Assembly: GCF_020510585.1 (NCBI RefSeq)
Contig: NZ_CP075190.1
Coordinates: 4,338,001 to 4,402,000, forward strand
DNA length: 64,000 nucleotides
Reading direction: 5' to 3'
Origin: Ferribacterium limneticum
GTDB lineage: Bacteria > Pseudomonadota > Gammaproteobacteria > Burkholderiales > Rhodocyclaceae
The position numbers and the translations under genes were made by a program. Within the stretch, counting starts at the first letter, position 1, and the number at the start of each line of letters is the position of its first letter. The notes below the pieces were generated by a model, which saw only the letters and a list, made by a program, of their open reading frames with translations, had not been told where the DNA came from and searched no databases. Below, piece by piece: positions 9,444-21,927 of the stretch.

Positions 9444-10418
9444 ATGAGCAATTCCGAAAAAACAGGACCGCTGTCCACCATCCTTGAAGCCATCCGCGCC
9501 AAACGTGAGCGCAAGACCGGCACGAGCCAGGATATTGCCGAGCTGGAAGCCTCGCTGATCGCGGACATCGAAGCCTTCGATCTGGATGCCGCTGAACGGC
9601 GTGCCCGCAGGGAATACCTAGCCAACTCTGGCGCTGGCATGACCGATCCGACGCTGGTGTTTCCCGAAATCGCGCCAGCCAGACCCGCCGCTAAACCGGC
9701 CCAAGCCAAACCAATCGAAGCTAAGGCGCCCGAGCAAGCGACGAAAAAAGAAAGCACGCCAGAACTCGGCAGCAGCTTCCTTGACCAGCTACGACAACGG
9801 GCCGAAGTACGGCAGCGGGAAATCCATAGTGCTCTGGCCGAACGCACCTCAATCAACGAGGCCATCGACCAGGCCCTGAAGCATCTCTTTTTCTATCTGC
9901 ATGAGCTGGTTCAGCAACTGAACATCATCAAGCCGGAAATCCCGCGCGATTACCCGCTGATCGAACAATTCGAGCTCAATCAGCTCGTCTGGCAGGAAGG
10001 CTTTGCCGATTACCGGACACAGTCGCAAAGCGCCGGAGCACTGGTCGAGCTGGTCACCTTCTCCTACCACCTGAACGCAAGCAACACACTGCACATCGAA
10101 CGTGATGGTCCCTCGGTGGAACGCTTCCGGGCCATGCTTTTTGACTTCGGCCTGCCCTTCACCTACAAGGAATTCAAGAACGAGCGCAGCTATGTCGAAC
10201 GCGCCGAGTTTGAAATCCGCAGCGATGTCAGCGTCAGTGCACGCTGGCGGGCGGACTTTTCGAAGGGTGTCATCGTCCTCGAAACACGTAATCTGGAGCG
10301 GCTGGGCAGCGCCCTCTACAGCCTCCGACCGCAAGTCGTCGACCAGGCACTGCTGGACGATTTCGGCCGCCTGATCCTCGGTCAGCCAAACCGTTTCCGC
10401 GAACTGGCCAAGCGCTAG
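9444..10418 (+). CDS. Hypothetical protein, coiled N-terminus
   Basis: 324 residues, no signal peptide or membrane segment. Residues 1-55 are charged and helical (AIRAKRERK, DLDAAERRARREY). An Ala/Pro-rich linker (about 65-100) follows, then a folded region starting LKHLFFYLHELVQQLNIIKPEIP and a C-terminal half rich in beta-type segments (RAEFEIRSDVSVSARWRADF). It looks like an adaptor with a flexible linker. I do not recognise the family. It converges with the MidA-like gene 8 bases away. Confidence 0.6.
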   Translation: MSNSEKTGPLSTILEAIRAKRERKTGTSQDIAELEASLIADIEAFDLDAAERRARREYLANSGAGMTDPTLVFPEIAPARPAAKPAQAKPIEAKAPEQATKKESTPELGSSFLDQLRQRAEVRQREIHSALAERTSINEAIDQALKHLFFYLHELVQQLNIIKPEIPRDYPLIEQFELNQLVWQEGFADYRTQSQSAGALVELVTFSYHLNASNTLHIERDGPSVERFRAMLFDFGLPFTYKEFKNERSYVERAEFEIRSDVSVSARWRADFSKGVIVLETRNLERLGSALYSLRPQVVDQALLDDFGRLILGQPNRFRELAKR

Positions 10419-10426
10419 GTATCCAG

Positions 10427-11587
10427 TTACAAACGCCGGCTCTGATCGCCATTGGCGAAGCCGAGAAGCGCTTCGTCCAGGCCGCGGCCGATGGCTATCA
10501 CCTTGAATAGCTCGCCCATTTCGTGCGGCATCAGCAGCTTGCCGACGGCGCCTGCAGCCCGAATGTATTCGGGCGTTGCGTGAGGAATGCCGGCCAGGCA
10601 ATCGAGAATCCCGCAATTGAGCAGGAATTGTCCCTGACTGGCATACCCGAGTAATTCCAGCCCGCTGGCGTGGGCCGCTGCAATAATCGCCGTGAAATCG
10701 ACGTGGACCGTCACATCCTGCAAGCCCGGCAAATAGAACGGGTCGGGGTGCGCATGATGGCGGTAATGGCACATCAAGGTTCCACGGCCGCGTTGCTGAT
10801 GGTAGAACTCGCGGCGCGGGAAGCCATAGTCGATCAGCAGCAGCGCTCCCTTGTTCAGGCGATGTCCCCATTCCGCCGACCAGGCTCGTGCCACGAGGCT
10901 TATTTCGCTCTCGAAACCCGGCGGCAGGCTGCATTGTTCACCGATTTCCTGGGCCGCAACGAGCAAGGCACCGCTTGCCGGATGTTCTTTCCATACGAAA
11001 TGGCCAGCTTCATTCACGACAACACCGCGCTCGAAAATCCTTTCGTCTCGCCAGGCAACAATGTGGGCCGGCATGGCGTCCAGCAGTTCATTGGCGACGA
11101 CAACTCCCGAAAACTGTTCCGGCAGGCAATCCAGCCACTCAACCCGCGACAGCAGATGTGGCACGGCCGCTGCGATCGTTTCCTGCTGGCGCTGGCGCAA
11201 ATCGGCCGACAAATCGAGAATGAAATAGCGCTCCGGCAATGCTTCCGCTTTCTCCAGCGCAAGCAGCAAATCAGCGGCCAAACGCCCTGAGCCGGCCCCC
11301 ACCTCAAGCACCACGGGAACCGATGCCGCCATGACTTGAGCGACCTGCCGGGCCAATGCCTGTCCGAATAACGCGGTCATTTCAGGGGACGTGATGAAAT
11401 CGCCAGCCGCCCCGAATTTGCGCGCTCCGGCTGTGTAGTAACCAAGCCCTGGCGCATAGAGCAGTTGCTCCATGAAACGCGCAAAGGAGAGCCAACCGCC
11501 CGCTGCAGAAATCTCGTCGACAAGGCTTTGTTGCAGGCGCTGGCTATGTGCGAGAGCCTCCGGTGCGGGAATCGGCAGGTTGTTCAT
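10427..11587 (-). CDS. SAM-dependent methyltransferase, MidA/NDUFAF7 family
   Basis: 386 residues from ATG 11587; a GTG 36 bases upstream would add a leader with no family match. The fold is recognised by PGLGYYTAGARKFGAAGDFITSPEM, GQALARQVA, and motif I VVLEVGAGSGRLAADLL. ALLLIDYGF and the GTLMCHYRHHAHPDPF segment are hallmarks of the family (PF02636). The mitochondrial homologue methylates an arginine of a complex I subunit; the bacterial substrate is not known. Confidence 0.85.
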   Translation of the reverse strand: MNNLPIPAPEALAHSQRLQQSLVDEISAAGGWLSFARFMEQLLYAPGLGYYTAGARKFGAAGDFITSPEMTALFGQALARQVAQVMAASVPVVLEVGAGSGRLAADLLLALEKAEALPERYFILDLSADLRQRQQETIAAAVPHLLSRVEWLDCLPEQFSGVVVANELLDAMPAHIVAWRDERIFERGVVVNEAGHFVWKEHPASGALLVAAQEIGEQCSLPPGFESEISLVARAWSAEWGHRLNKGALLLIDYGFPRREFYHQQRGRGTLMCHYRHHAHPDPFYLPGLQDVTVHVDFTAIIAAAHASGLELLGYASQGQFLLNCGILDCLAGIPHATPEYIRAAGAVGKLLMPHEMGELFKVIAIGRGLDEALLGFANGDQSRRL

Positions 11588-11666
11588 GGTAAGTTCAAAA
11601 AGTGTCAATTTTAAGGCCACCACGAGAATTTCGCGGTGGCCTATGCTATTTTTGCATTCTGCATCA

Positions 11667-11685
11667 AAGGAGGAGACTGACCTTG
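11667..11685 (+). promoter_or_regulatory. Shine-Dalgarno and TTG start of FIST gene
   Basis: AAAGGAGG at 11667-11674 followed after 8 bases by TTG. This near-perfect anti-16S match decides the start codon of the FIST protein. Confidence 0.8.
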
Positions 11686-12825
11686 CGCGTCAAACAAATA
11701 ATCAATCGCAAGCCGGCTGATCTGGCTGTGGCGCTGGACAACTTGAAAAATTCCGCGGCGGACCTGCTGCTAATCTTCGGCAGCATCGAACACTTCAGTT
11801 TTCCGGGATTCCACGAGTCAATCCGCAGCGCATTTCCCGAAGCCTTGCTGCTCGGCTGTTCGACGGCGGGCGAGATCACGGCAGCGGGCGTCGATGATGG
11901 AACCAGTAGCATCACCGCCATCAAATTCGACCAAACCCGCCTCAGCCAGGGCAACACACGGTTGACCGGTATGGATGATTCTTTCGCCGCTGGCGAAAGA
12001 CTGGGAAAGCAGATTTCCGCGGCCGGGCTCAAGGCCGTCCTCGTTTTCGGGCCAGGGGTCAAAATCAACGGTAGCGCGCTGGTCAATGGCATCACCAGCA
12101 TCATTGGCACCAGCATCCCGATTACCGGCGGACTGGCTGGTGACGGCGGCGCCTTCAAGGAAACCTTTACCATTGGCCCGGACGGCGTGGCCAACAACCA
12201 GATAGTAGCCATTGGCCTGAGTGGCGACGGGCTGCGCTTCGGACACGGCTCGTTCGGCGGCTGGGAGCCTTTTGGCCCAGCCCGCAAGGTGACACGCAGC
12301 GAAGGCAACATTTTGCACGAACTTGACGGCGAACCGGCACTCGAAATTTACCGCCGCTACTTGGGCGAGCACGCCAAGGGTCTGCCGGCATCAGGGCTCC
12401 TTTTCCCATTTGCCATGCTGGGCGAAGACCATAGCGCGGTCGGTCTGATTCGCACCATTCTCGGCATAGACGAAGCCAGCGGCAGCCTGATCCTGGCTGG
12501 CGAGATCGACCCGGATGGCTATTTGCGCCTGATGCACGCCAGTACCGACAAACTGGTTAACGGGGCCGAATCAGCCGCCGAGGCAGCTGCAGCCATGGCA
12601 CAGGGCGCCGGTGAAAGCGTGGCGATTCTGGTCAGCTGCGTTGGTCGAAAACTGGTCATGGGCAACCGGGTCGACGAAGAGGTCGAGGCAGTCGGCGATG
12701 TATTTGGCAAGGCCGGCGTACTGACTGGCTTCTACTCCTACGGAGAAATCAGCCCGTTCGCACCCGGCGCATCGTGCAAATTGCATAATCAGACAATGAC
12801 CATCACCTGCCTGAGTGAGGCCTGA
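11683..12825 (+). CDS. FIST-domain sensory protein (TTG start)
   Basis: 380 residues. A strong ribosome binding site AAAGGAGG at 11667-11674 sits 8 bases before TTG 11683, which gives LRVKQIINRK; no ATG has comparable support. The FIST_N part (residues about 15-190: ADLLLIFGSIEHF, LLGCSTAGEI, GGLAGDGG) is followed by FIST_C (DGEPALEIYRRYLG, ASGLLFPFAM, GFYSYGEISPF). FIST proteins are proposed to bind small ligands such as amino acids. It lies directly before a hybrid histidine kinase, so the two probably form one signalling unit. Confidence 0.88.
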   Translation: MRVKQIINRKPADLAVALDNLKNSAADLLLIFGSIEHFSFPGFHESIRSAFPEALLLGCSTAGEITAAGVDDGTSSITAIKFDQTRLSQGNTRLTGMDDSFAAGERLGKQISAAGLKAVLVFGPGVKINGSALVNGITSIIGTSIPITGGLAGDGGAFKETFTIGPDGVANNQIVAIGLSGDGLRFGHGSFGGWEPFGPARKVTRSEGNILHELDGEPALEIYRRYLGEHAKGLPASGLLFPFAMLGEDHSAVGLIRTILGIDEASGSLILAGEIDPDGYLRLMHASTDKLVNGAESAAEAAAAMAQGAGESVAILVSCVGRKLVMGNRVDEEVEAVGDVFGKAGVLTGFYSYGEISPFAPGASCKLHNQTMTITCLSEA

Positions 12826-12835
12826 CCCAAACCAC

Positions 12836-15592
<2,757 letters not shown>

Positions 15593-15643
15593 TTCAACGC
15601 AGAATTTTTTCGCCGGACTGATGGCACAAGGTAAACTGGCCGC

Positions 15644-15680
15644 TTTTCAATTTTAGGCAGTAAACCCGGTTGACCGTGGC
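15644..15680 (-). repeat. Dispersed repeat copy R3, upstream of ttcA
   Basis: On the minus strand: GCCACGGTCAACCGG, GTTTACT spacer, then GCCTAAAATTGAAAA. The GTTTACT spacer is shared with copy R10. Confidence 0.8.
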
Positions 15681-15722
15681 AAACGCACTGCATGGTCCTT
15701 ACACCGCCCTTTTCCGTACCCC

Positions 15723-16586
15723 ATGACCCAATCGAACAACCTGCTAAAGCTGCGCAAATATCTGGAAGGCCGTACCGGCAAGGCGATCATCGACTACAAC
15801 ATGATCGAGGATGGCGATACGGTGCTCGTCTGCGTTTCGGGGGGCAAGGATTCCTACACGCTGCTCGCCATGCTGATGGCACTGCAAAAGCGCGCGCCGG
15901 TCAAATTCCGCCTGATCGCCATGAATCTTGACCAGAAGCAGCCCGGTTTTCCCGCTGACGTTCTGCCACGCTATTTCGAGTCGATCGGCATTGAGCATCG
16001 GATCGTCGAAGCCGATACCTATTCGGTCGTCAAGGAAAAGATTCCCGAAGGGAAAACCACCTGTTCGCTCTGTTCGCGGCTCCGTCGCGGCGTCATCTAC
16101 CGAACCGCCAAGGAACTGGGCGCCAACAAGATAGCCCTCGGCCATCACCGCGACGACATGGTGCACACGCTCTTTCTCAACATGCTCTTCGGCGGCAAGC
16201 TCAAGGCCATGCCGCCGAAGCTCGTCACCGACGACAAGGCACATGTCGTCATTCGGCCACTGGCCTATTGCGCCGAGTCTGATATTGCGAAATTTGCCCG
16301 GGGCATGGAATTCCCGATCATTCCCTGCAACCTGTGCGGCTCGCAGGACAATCTGCAACGCCAGAAAATCCGGGAAATGATGCAGGACTGGGACAAGCGC
16401 TATCCCGGTCGTACAGAATCCGTGTTCACCGCCATGCAAAACGTCGTTCCGTCGCACCTGGCAGACGGCGACTTGTTTGATTTTCACGGACTGACGCTGG
16501 ACACGCCGGTCGAAGAAGGCGATATTGCATTTGATGCCCCGGAAATGGCGATCAGTGGAACCATTCCGATAAGCCTTTCGGCATAA
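15723..16586 (+). CDS. ttcA: tRNA 2-thiocytidine(32) synthetase
   Basis: 287 residues. The PP-loop SGGKDS is at residues 39-44. Cys114 and Cys117 (TCSLC) with a later pair Cys202/Cys205 (PCNLC) supply the cysteines that hold the [4Fe-4S] cluster in TtcA. It thiolates cytidine 32 of certain tRNAs with ATP. Repeat copy R3 lies in the 131-base leader upstream. [16 protein letters not shown] is the conserved second half of the active site. Confidence 0.93.
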   Translation: MTQSNNLLKLRKYLEGRTGKAIIDYNMIEDGDTVLVCVSGGKDSYTLLAMLMALQKRAPVKFRLIAMNLDQKQPGFPADVLPRYFESIGIEHRIVEADTYSVVKEKIPEGKTTCSLCSRLRRGVIYRTAKELGANKIALGHHRDDMVHTLFLNMLFGGKLKAMPPKLVTDDKAHVVIRPLAYCAESDIAKFARGMEFPIIPCNLCGSQDNLQRQKIREMMQDWDKRYPGRTESVFTAMQNVVPSHLADGDLFDFHGLTLDTPVEEGDIAFDAPEMAISGTIPISLSA

Positions 16587-16647
16587 TGCAGAAGACGTAC
16601 GATCAACATATAATGAGTGGTCGTCAATTAAAGGACTCTGGGTCGCC

Positions 16648-17550
16648 ATGAGCGCCACGCAACGAAAATTGATCGTGATGTTCGCCGATGTCTCCGGCAG
16701 TACAGCGCTTTTCGAGCGCCTTGGAGACAAAGAGGCCATGCACGCGGTTGAACGTTGCCTGAAGCGCATGAAACGCTCCATCGATGGCTACAAGGGCAAG
16801 ACCATCCAAGTGGTTGGAGATGAGTTGCTTGGTGCCTTTGAAACCGCTGAAGATGCTTGCCAGGCTGCCATCGACATGCAGCAGCGGATTGCCGACCTGC
16901 CGCCCGTTTCTGGCCTGAAATTGACTATCCGCATTGGTTTGCACTGCGGCGAAGTGTTAGACGATGGAAAAAAGCTCACTGGATCGCCCGTTTCGACGGC
17001 CGCCCGTATCGCTGGGATTGCTCGACGTAACCAGATCTTGTGCAGCTCACTTCTCGTCCAAGCCCTGGCCGAACCAAGCTTCATTTCTGCCGATCCGGTT
17101 CCCGAACTAGGTAGTGTTCCCGAAGATGGCGAAGCTTTGGCGCTATTCCAGATTAACTGGCCGAACTATCAAGGTGCCACCGCGAATTCGGCGCACTCGG
17201 CTTTCGGCCCAAGTAGCGCCGTACCCGTCGACCGCCTTTGTGTTCGCCATCGCGGCAAGGCTTTTTTGCTCGACGACAAGACCCCAGTCCTGACCATCGG
17301 CCGTGATCTTGGCTGCAAACTGATCATCGACGATCGAAAAGCCTCGCGACAACACGCACGGGTTGAAAGACGGAGCGATGGCTTCTATCTGGTCGACACC
17401 AGCACAAATGGCTGCTTTGTAACGCTCTCAGGACGCCAGGAAGTCATGGTCCGGCGCCATGAAATGCAACTCGAAAGTCGTGGCCAGATCAGTTTTGGCA
17501 ATTCAGGCAACGATCCCCTGGCCGATATCGCCGAATTCGAGCATCTGTAA
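16648..17550 (+). CDS. Class III adenylate/guanylate cyclase-like protein with FHA domain
   Basis: 300 residues. The N-terminal class III cyclase domain has the two metal-binding aspartates Asp14 (MFADVSGST) and Asp58 (QVVGDELLGAF) and RIGLHCGEV. A linker (about 165-195) leads to a C-terminal FHA domain with LTIGRDLGCKLIIDD, ASRQHARVE and DTSTNGCFV, which would bind phosphothreonine. No membrane segment is present. Whether it makes cAMP, cGMP or nothing is not determined. Preceded by AAAGGA at a suitable spacing. Confidence 0.88.
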   Translation: MSATQRKLIVMFADVSGSTALFERLGDKEAMHAVERCLKRMKRSIDGYKGKTIQVVGDELLGAFETAEDACQAAIDMQQRIADLPPVSGLKLTIRIGLHCGEVLDDGKKLTGSPVSTAARIAGIARRNQILCSSLLVQALAEPSFISADPVPELGSVPEDGEALALFQINWPNYQGATANSAHSAFGPSSAVPVDRLCVRHRGKAFLLDDKTPVLTIGRDLGCKLIIDDRKASRQHARVERRSDGFYLVDTSTNGCFVTLSGRQEVMVRRHEMQLESRGQISFGNSGNDPLADIAEFEHL

Positions 17551-17555
17551 ACGAA

Positions 17556-17581
17556 AATCGGCCATCCTCAGATGGCCGATT
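17556..17581 (-). terminator. Intrinsic terminator of PsiF-like gene
   Basis: AATCGGCCATC and GATGGCCGATT form an 11-bp stem with a CTCA/TGAG loop. On the minus strand the stem runs into TTTTCGTTT, so it terminates the PsiF-like gene; it may also slow read-through from the convergent cyclase gene. Confidence 0.75.
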
Positions 17582-17599
17582 GCTTCCCGAGCAGATTGT

Positions 17600-17857
17600 T
17601 TACTTGGCTGCAGCTTCAGCCGAGCATTTCTTCATGAAGCTATTCTTGGCGGCACCAGCCAGTTTCTTTTCCTTGGCGGTAGCAGCACAAGCCTCATTTT
17701 CCGGGGCTGCGCCAGCATCGCGGGTGCACTTTTTCATGAAGCTGTTCTTGGCGGCACCAGCCAGCTTTTTCTCGGCGGCCTGCGCGGCACAATCATCAGC
17801 GGCGTAAGCAGTGGTAGCAGCGAATGCAACAATCAGCAGCGCGATCAATTTCTTCAT
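17600..17857 (-). CDS. PsiF-repeat periplasmic protein
   Basis: 85 residues from ATG 17857, with AGGGGA upstream. The signal peptide MKKLIALLIVAFAATTAYA is followed by two near-identical units, each ending KKLAGAAKNSFMKKC. Each unit has a conserved cysteine pair, matching the PsiF repeat family (phosphate-starvation-inducible in E. coli). Function unknown. It lies after hprK and ends at a clear terminator. Confidence 0.85.
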   Translation of the reverse strand: MKKLIALLIVAFAATTAYAADDCAAQAAEKKLAGAAKNSFMKKCTRDAGAAPENEACAATAKEKKLAGAAKNSFMKKCSAEAAAK

Positions 17858-17902
17858 TGGGTGTCCCCTATAAGGTTGAAAAGCCGATGCACTATCGGCC
17901 AT

Positions 17903-18838
17903 TCATGCGTCATCGTCAAGCATCGTACGCTGCTGGCGATCCATGAAATCCTGCATGCTGTCGATCCCGCGCAACTGAAGAATCGTATTGCGCACCGCCG
18001 CTTCAAGCAACACCGCCAGATTGCGACCAGCAGCCACGGGAATGACAACCTTGCGGATCGGAACTCCGAGCACTTCATGCGTTTGCGCATCGAGCGGCAG
18101 GCGCGGCGCATCGGCTGCGGTCGACGTTTTTTGCAGGTGAACGATCAGCTTGAGCTTCATTTTCCGGCGAGATGCTGTTTCGCCAAAAATCGTCCGGATG
18201 TTGAGCAAACCGAGGCCACGCACCTCGAGAAAATCGCGCAACATTCCGGGGCAACGGCCTTCGATCGTGGTCGGCGCGATGCGGGCCATTTCGACGACAT
18301 CGTCAGCGACTAGCCCATGCCCCCGGGAGATCAGCTCCAGCGCCAGTTCCGACTTGCCTACACCGGAGTCTCCGGTAATCAGGATGCCCATGCCGAGGAC
18401 ATCCATGAATACGCCATGGAGGCTGACCGTATCGGCCAGACGGGCCGACAGGTAGATACGTAACAGATCGATGATCGCCGAACACGGCTTGGGTGAGAAA
18501 ATCAGCGGGGTCGTCAATTGGGTACAGGTCTCGACCACCAATGGTGGTGGCGTCAGCCCGTCGGCGACGATCACGGCGGGCGGTTGGGCGCCGAGCAGAT
18601 CACCAAGCATTTGTGCAAAGCGACGCTCGCCAATACGCATGGCCCATTCATATTCGGCAAGGCCGAGGACCTGCAGACGTTCCGGGTGAATGATATTGAT
18701 GTGACCAACCAGATCGGCGCCATAGTTATTGGAGCCCTTGATCTCGATACGGCGGTCGGCCTGCGGAACAATGTTCCAGTTCAGCAGCAGCTTTTCGCGA
18801 TTGTCCTCGTAAAGCTGAACCAGGCTCACGTGGCGCAC
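17903..18838 (-). CDS. hprK: HPr kinase/phosphorylase
   Basis: 311 residues. The Walker A motif GDSGVGKS is at residues 156-163, followed by HGLVADD and the C-terminal signature region (EVRGLGLLNIRTIFG). It phosphorylates and dephosphorylates a seryl residue of HPr. In betaproteobacteria it sits, as here, beside ptsN and links the PTS branch to regulation, not to sugar uptake. ptsN starts 9 bases upstream, so the two are one operon. ptsH and ptsI are not in the window. Confidence 0.95.
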   Translation of the reverse strand: MRHVSLVQLYEDNREKLLLNWNIVPQADRRIEIKGSNNYGADLVGHINIIHPERLQVLGLAEYEWAMRIGERRFAQMLGDLLGAQPPAVIVADGLTPPPLVVETCTQLTTPLIFSPKPCSAIIDLLRIYLSARLADTVSLHGVFMDVLGMGILITGDSGVGKSELALELISRGHGLVADDVVEMARIAPTTIEGRCPGMLRDFLEVRGLGLLNIRTIFGETASRRKMKLKLIVHLQKTSTAADAPRLPLDAQTHEVLGVPIRKVVIPVAAGRNLAVLLEAAVRNTILQLRGIDSMQDFMDRQQRTMLDDDA

Positions 18839-18847
18839 GAACTAAGC

Positions 18848-19294
18848 TCAGCCCTGAAATAGAGCAACAACAGTCGCAGCGTCAGGAGCGACGTGCAATT
18901 TTTCGCGGAATACCCGATCAGAAAAGTTCTGGGCCAACTCCGAAAGTATCTGCAAATGCTGCTCCGTCGCTTGCTCGGGAACCAATAGAACGAAGAGCAG
19001 ATCGACTGGGCGACCATCCGGTGAATCGAACGGTACCGGGGTTGCCAGACGCAGGAATGCGCCAACGGCTTGTTTCAACCCCTTGATTCGACCATGGGGA
19101 ATCGCCACCCCCTGGCCCAAGCCGGTAGAACCGAGCTTTTCGCGAGCGAACAAGCTATCGAAAATGATCGATCGGGCAAGACCAAGGCGATTTTCAAACA
19201 GCATTCCTGCTTGTTCGAAGACCCGCTTCTTGCTGCCGGCTTCAAGATCGAGCAGAACCTGATCGGTTGATAGAAGATTGGTTAAGGGGTTCAT
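18848..19294 (-). CDS. ptsN: PTS IIA-like nitrogen regulatory protein PtsN
   Basis: 148 residues. The phosphorylated histidine is His67 in GVAIPHGRI. The order LGSTGLGQGVAIPHGR and VDLLFVLLVPEQATEQHLQ is typical of EIIA-Ntr. It accepts phosphate from NPr/HPr and regulates potassium, phosphate and nitrogen-linked processes. It lies between hpf and hprK, and an intrinsic terminator for hpf lies in the gap, so ptsN-hprK may also use its own promoter. Confidence 0.93.
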   Translation of the reverse strand: MNPLTNLLSTDQVLLDLEAGSKKRVFEQAGMLFENRLGLARSIIFDSLFAREKLGSTGLGQGVAIPHGRIKGLKQAVGAFLRLATPVPFDSPDGRPVDLLFVLLVPEQATEQHLQILSELAQNFSDRVFREKLHVAPDAATVVALFQG

Positions 19295-19303
19295 AGGGAA
19301 GGT

Positions 19304-19340
19304 GAGAAAAACAAAGGCCGCAACCGGTTACGGTGCGGCC
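19304..19340 (-). terminator. Intrinsic terminator after hpf
   Basis: On the minus strand, GGCCGCA pairs with TGCGGCC across a short loop (inner CCG/CGG extends the stem) and is followed by TTTGTTTTT. It lies directly after the hpf stop and before ptsN, so it partly or fully separates hpf from ptsN-hprK. Confidence 0.75.
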
Positions 19341-19350
19341 CGTTCAGCGC

Positions 19351-19677
19351 TTATTCAGCGACGGTATGCAGCCCTGGCTTGTCACCGCGATGGTGGTCCT
19401 GGACTTTTTGCTTGTACTTCTGAACTTGACGGTCCAGCTTGTCGAACAAGGCATCGATAGCGGCGTAGAGATCGTCACCTGATTCTTCAACGTGGATGTC
19501 CTTACCAGGCACGTGAAGCGTGACTTCGCCTTTCTGCTTGAGTTTCTCAACCGACAACACGACGCTGACGCCGGTTACCTTGTCAAAATGGCGGATCACG
19601 GGATCCAGCTTGTTCTCGACGTATTCGCGAAGTGCCGGGGTGACTTCAATGTGGTGACCACTGATCTGCAGATTCAC
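19351..19677 (-). CDS. hpf: Ribosome hibernation-promoting factor
   Basis: 108 residues, the short form of the HPF/RaiA family. It starts [25 protein letters not shown], with the conserved [17 protein letters not shown] helix. It binds the 30S decoding region and promotes ribosome dimerisation in stationary phase. Its position directly after rpoN is widespread in proteobacteria. The C-terminus after the second helix is a short basic tail. Confidence 0.93.
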   Translation of the reverse strand: MNLQISGHHIEVTPALREYVENKLDPVIRHFDKVTGVSVVLSVEKLKQKGEVTLHVPGKDIHVEESGDDLYAAIDALFDKLDRQVQKYKQKVQDHHRGDKPGLHTVAE

Positions 19678-19692
19678 TTTTTTCTCCTCTCT

Positions 19693-21165
19693 CTACAGGG
19701 TCTTGCGTAAATTGACCGGGGGGATGTTGAGCGACTCGCGGTATTTGGCAACCGTCCGTCGGGCAACTACGATTCCCTGCTGGCCTAGTATTTCGGATAA
19801 TTGACTATCCGACAAGGGCTTCTTGCCATCCTCGGCCGAGATCAATTGCTTGATCAGCGCCCGGATGGCCGTAGCAGAACAGGCGCCACCAGTATCGGTG
19901 GCAACATGACTGCCGAAGAAGTATTTGAGTTCGAAGATACCGCGCGGCGTCGCCATGTATTTCTGGCTGGTGACGCGCGATACGGTCGACTCGTGCAAAC
20001 CGAGAATATCGGCAATTTCGCGCAGGACAAGCGGCCGCATGGCCACTTCACCGTGCTCGAAGAACTGACGCTGGCGATCGACAATAGCTTGTGTCACGCG
20101 ATGTATGGTCTCGAAACGCTGCTGTACGTTCTTGATCAGCCAGCGGGCTTCCTGTAGCTGAGTAGACAGGTGGCCATTGCCACGCCGCTGCTTGGAAAGA
20201 ATTTCGGCGTAAAGACGATTGATGCGCAGGCGCGGATAAGCATCGGGATTAATGTAGGCGGTCCATTTCCCCTTGAGCTTCTTTACGATCACGTCCGGCG
20301 TAATGTAGCGGGCTTCGATCTGGGAAAAGCGGGAGGCCGGTCGCGGATTCAGGCTGGTAATCACCGATTGCGCAGCCTTCAGTGACTCATCATCGCAACC
20401 AGTCAGACGGCGGATCTTGGCGAAATCACGGGCGGCCAACAGTTCCAGATGCTTCTGAACGATGGTTAGCGCGAGATTGCGGACCTCACAACTCCCCGGC
20501 AAGGCCTTGAGTTGCAGGGCCAGACATTCCTGCAGATTGCGGGCGCCAATCCCGACCGGGTCGAAATTCTGGATGAGATGAAGCGCAATTTCCAGTTCTT
20601 CGATTTCAATTTCGTATTCCGGCGGCAGCGTTTCCCAGAGTTCCTCCAGGGTTGCCGACAGGTAGCCGTCGTCATCGAGGGCTTCGATCAGGAAACGGAC
20701 CAGGCTGCGGTCGCGTTCCGAAACCTGGGTCATCCCCAATTGCCAGCCGAGATGATCGCGCAGGCTGATGGTCGTGCCGTGAATATCCTGCGAATCGCTG
20801 TCGTCGTCTTCGTCGCGCCCGGCGCCAGTAAACGTACCGGCATCGGCGGCCCAACGGTCATCATCGACATCGGATGGGGCTGATGGAACATCCTGCTCGC
20901 GGTCGTCGCGCGCGTCGCGTTCTTCGCGTTCGGCCTTTTGCTCGCGCTCACCTTCGCTGGTTTGGGGCGAATCGAATTGCTGAGCATTTGAAAATGCCTC
21001 GCCACCCGGTTCGTCCTCGCGCTCGAGCATGGGATTCTCGAGCAGATAACGCTCGAGTTCCTGCTGCATTTCGATCGTCGACAGCTGTAGCAGCTTGATC
21101 GACTGCTGCAGCTGCGGAGTCAGTGCCAGATGTTGGGAGAGTTTTAGCTGGAGTGCCGGCTTCAT
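19693..21165 (-). CDS. rpoN: RNA polymerase sigma-54 factor
   Basis: 490 residues. Region I is Gln/Leu rich (LKLSQHLALTPQLQQSIKLL), the acidic region II follows (residues about 55-115), then the core-binding and helix-turn-helix parts. The RpoN box ARRTVAKYRE is at residues 468-477 and binds the -24 promoter element. It directs activator-dependent transcription. The gene lies 27 bases after lptB and 15 bases before hpf, as in many proteobacteria. Confidence 0.96.
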   Translation of the reverse strand: MKPALQLKLSQHLALTPQLQQSIKLLQLSTIEMQQELERYLLENPMLEREDEPGGEAFSNAQQFDSPQTSEGEREQKAEREERDARDDREQDVPSAPSDVDDDRWAADAGTFTGAGRDEDDDSDSQDIHGTTISLRDHLGWQLGMTQVSERDRSLVRFLIEALDDDGYLSATLEELWETLPPEYEIEIEELEIALHLIQNFDPVGIGARNLQECLALQLKALPGSCEVRNLALTIVQKHLELLAARDFAKIRRLTGCDDESLKAAQSVITSLNPRPASRFSQIEARYITPDVIVKKLKGKWTAYINPDAYPRLRINRLYAEILSKQRRGNGHLSTQLQEARWLIKNVQQRFETIHRVTQAIVDRQRQFFEHGEVAMRPLVLREIADILGLHESTVSRVTSQKYMATPRGIFELKYFFGSHVATDTGGACSATAIRALIKQLISAEDGKKPLSDSQLSEILGQQGIVVARRTVAKYRESLNIPPVNLRKTL

Positions 21166-21192
21166 CGGTTGGGGTCGGTTTCTATCTTCCGG

Positions 21193-21927
21193 TCAGAGCT
21201 TGAAGTGCTCGCCGAGATAAACCTTTCGTACGCTTTCATTATCAACGATTTCGTTCGGCCGTCCAGCCGCCAGAACGTTTCCGGCATTGATAATGTATGC
21301 GTGGTCGCAAATACCCAGCGTCTCGCGGACGTTGTGGTCAGTAATCAGGACGCCGATTCCGCGCTCCTTGAGGAAGCGGATGATTTTCTGGATTTCGAGC
21401 ACGGCGATCGGGTCCACGCCGGCAAACGGCTCGTCGAGCAGGATGAAACGCGGATTGGTGGCTAGCGCGCGGGCGATTTCGACGCGGCGACGCTCGCCGC
21501 CCGACAAGGCCGAGGCATTGACGTGGCGGACATGACTGACGTGCAGTTCGGCCAGCAGGCCCTCGAGGCGATCATTCAGTTCGGCTTCGGGCAAATTGAG
21601 CAGCTCGAGGATGGCGCGGATGTTTTCCTCGACATTGAGCTTGCGGAAAACCGAGGCTTCCTGCGGCAAGTAGGACAGGCCGAGGCGTGCCCGGCTATGC
21701 ATCGGCAGATGGGTCAGGCGATTGTCGTCGATGTAAACTTCGCCGCCGTCCGCCGCGACCAACCCGACGATCATGTAAAAACAGGTGGTCTTGCCGGCAC
21801 CGTTCGGACCGAGCAGACCAACGACTTCGCCGGACTTGACCTCAAAGGAGACATCCTCGACGACAGTCCGCGCCTTGTAACGCTTCTTGAGATTGTGGGC
21901 CGAGAGTTTGGCTGCCGGCATGTTCAT
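21193..21927 (-). CDS. lptB: LPS export ABC transporter ATP-binding protein
   Basis: 244 residues. Walker A GPNGAGKT at residues 40-47, signature [14 protein letters not shown], Walker [14 protein letters not shown] and the H-loop [10 protein letters not shown]. It powers LptFG/LptC extraction of lipopolysaccharide at the inner membrane. lptA and lptC usually precede lptB; here recX precedes it, overlapping the lptB start by 4 bases (ATGA-like). Confidence 0.94.
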   Translation of the reverse strand: MNMPAAKLSAHNLKKRYKARTVVEDVSFEVKSGEVVGLLGPNGAGKTTCFYMIVGLVAADGGEVYIDDNRLTHLPMHSRARLGLSYLPQEASVFRKLNVEENIRAILELLNLPEAELNDRLEGLLAELHVSHVRHVNASALSGGERRRVEIARALATNPRFILLDEPFAGVDPIAVLEIQKIIRFLKERGIGVLITDHNVRETLGICDHAYIINAGNVLAAGRPNEIVDNESVRKVYLGEHFKL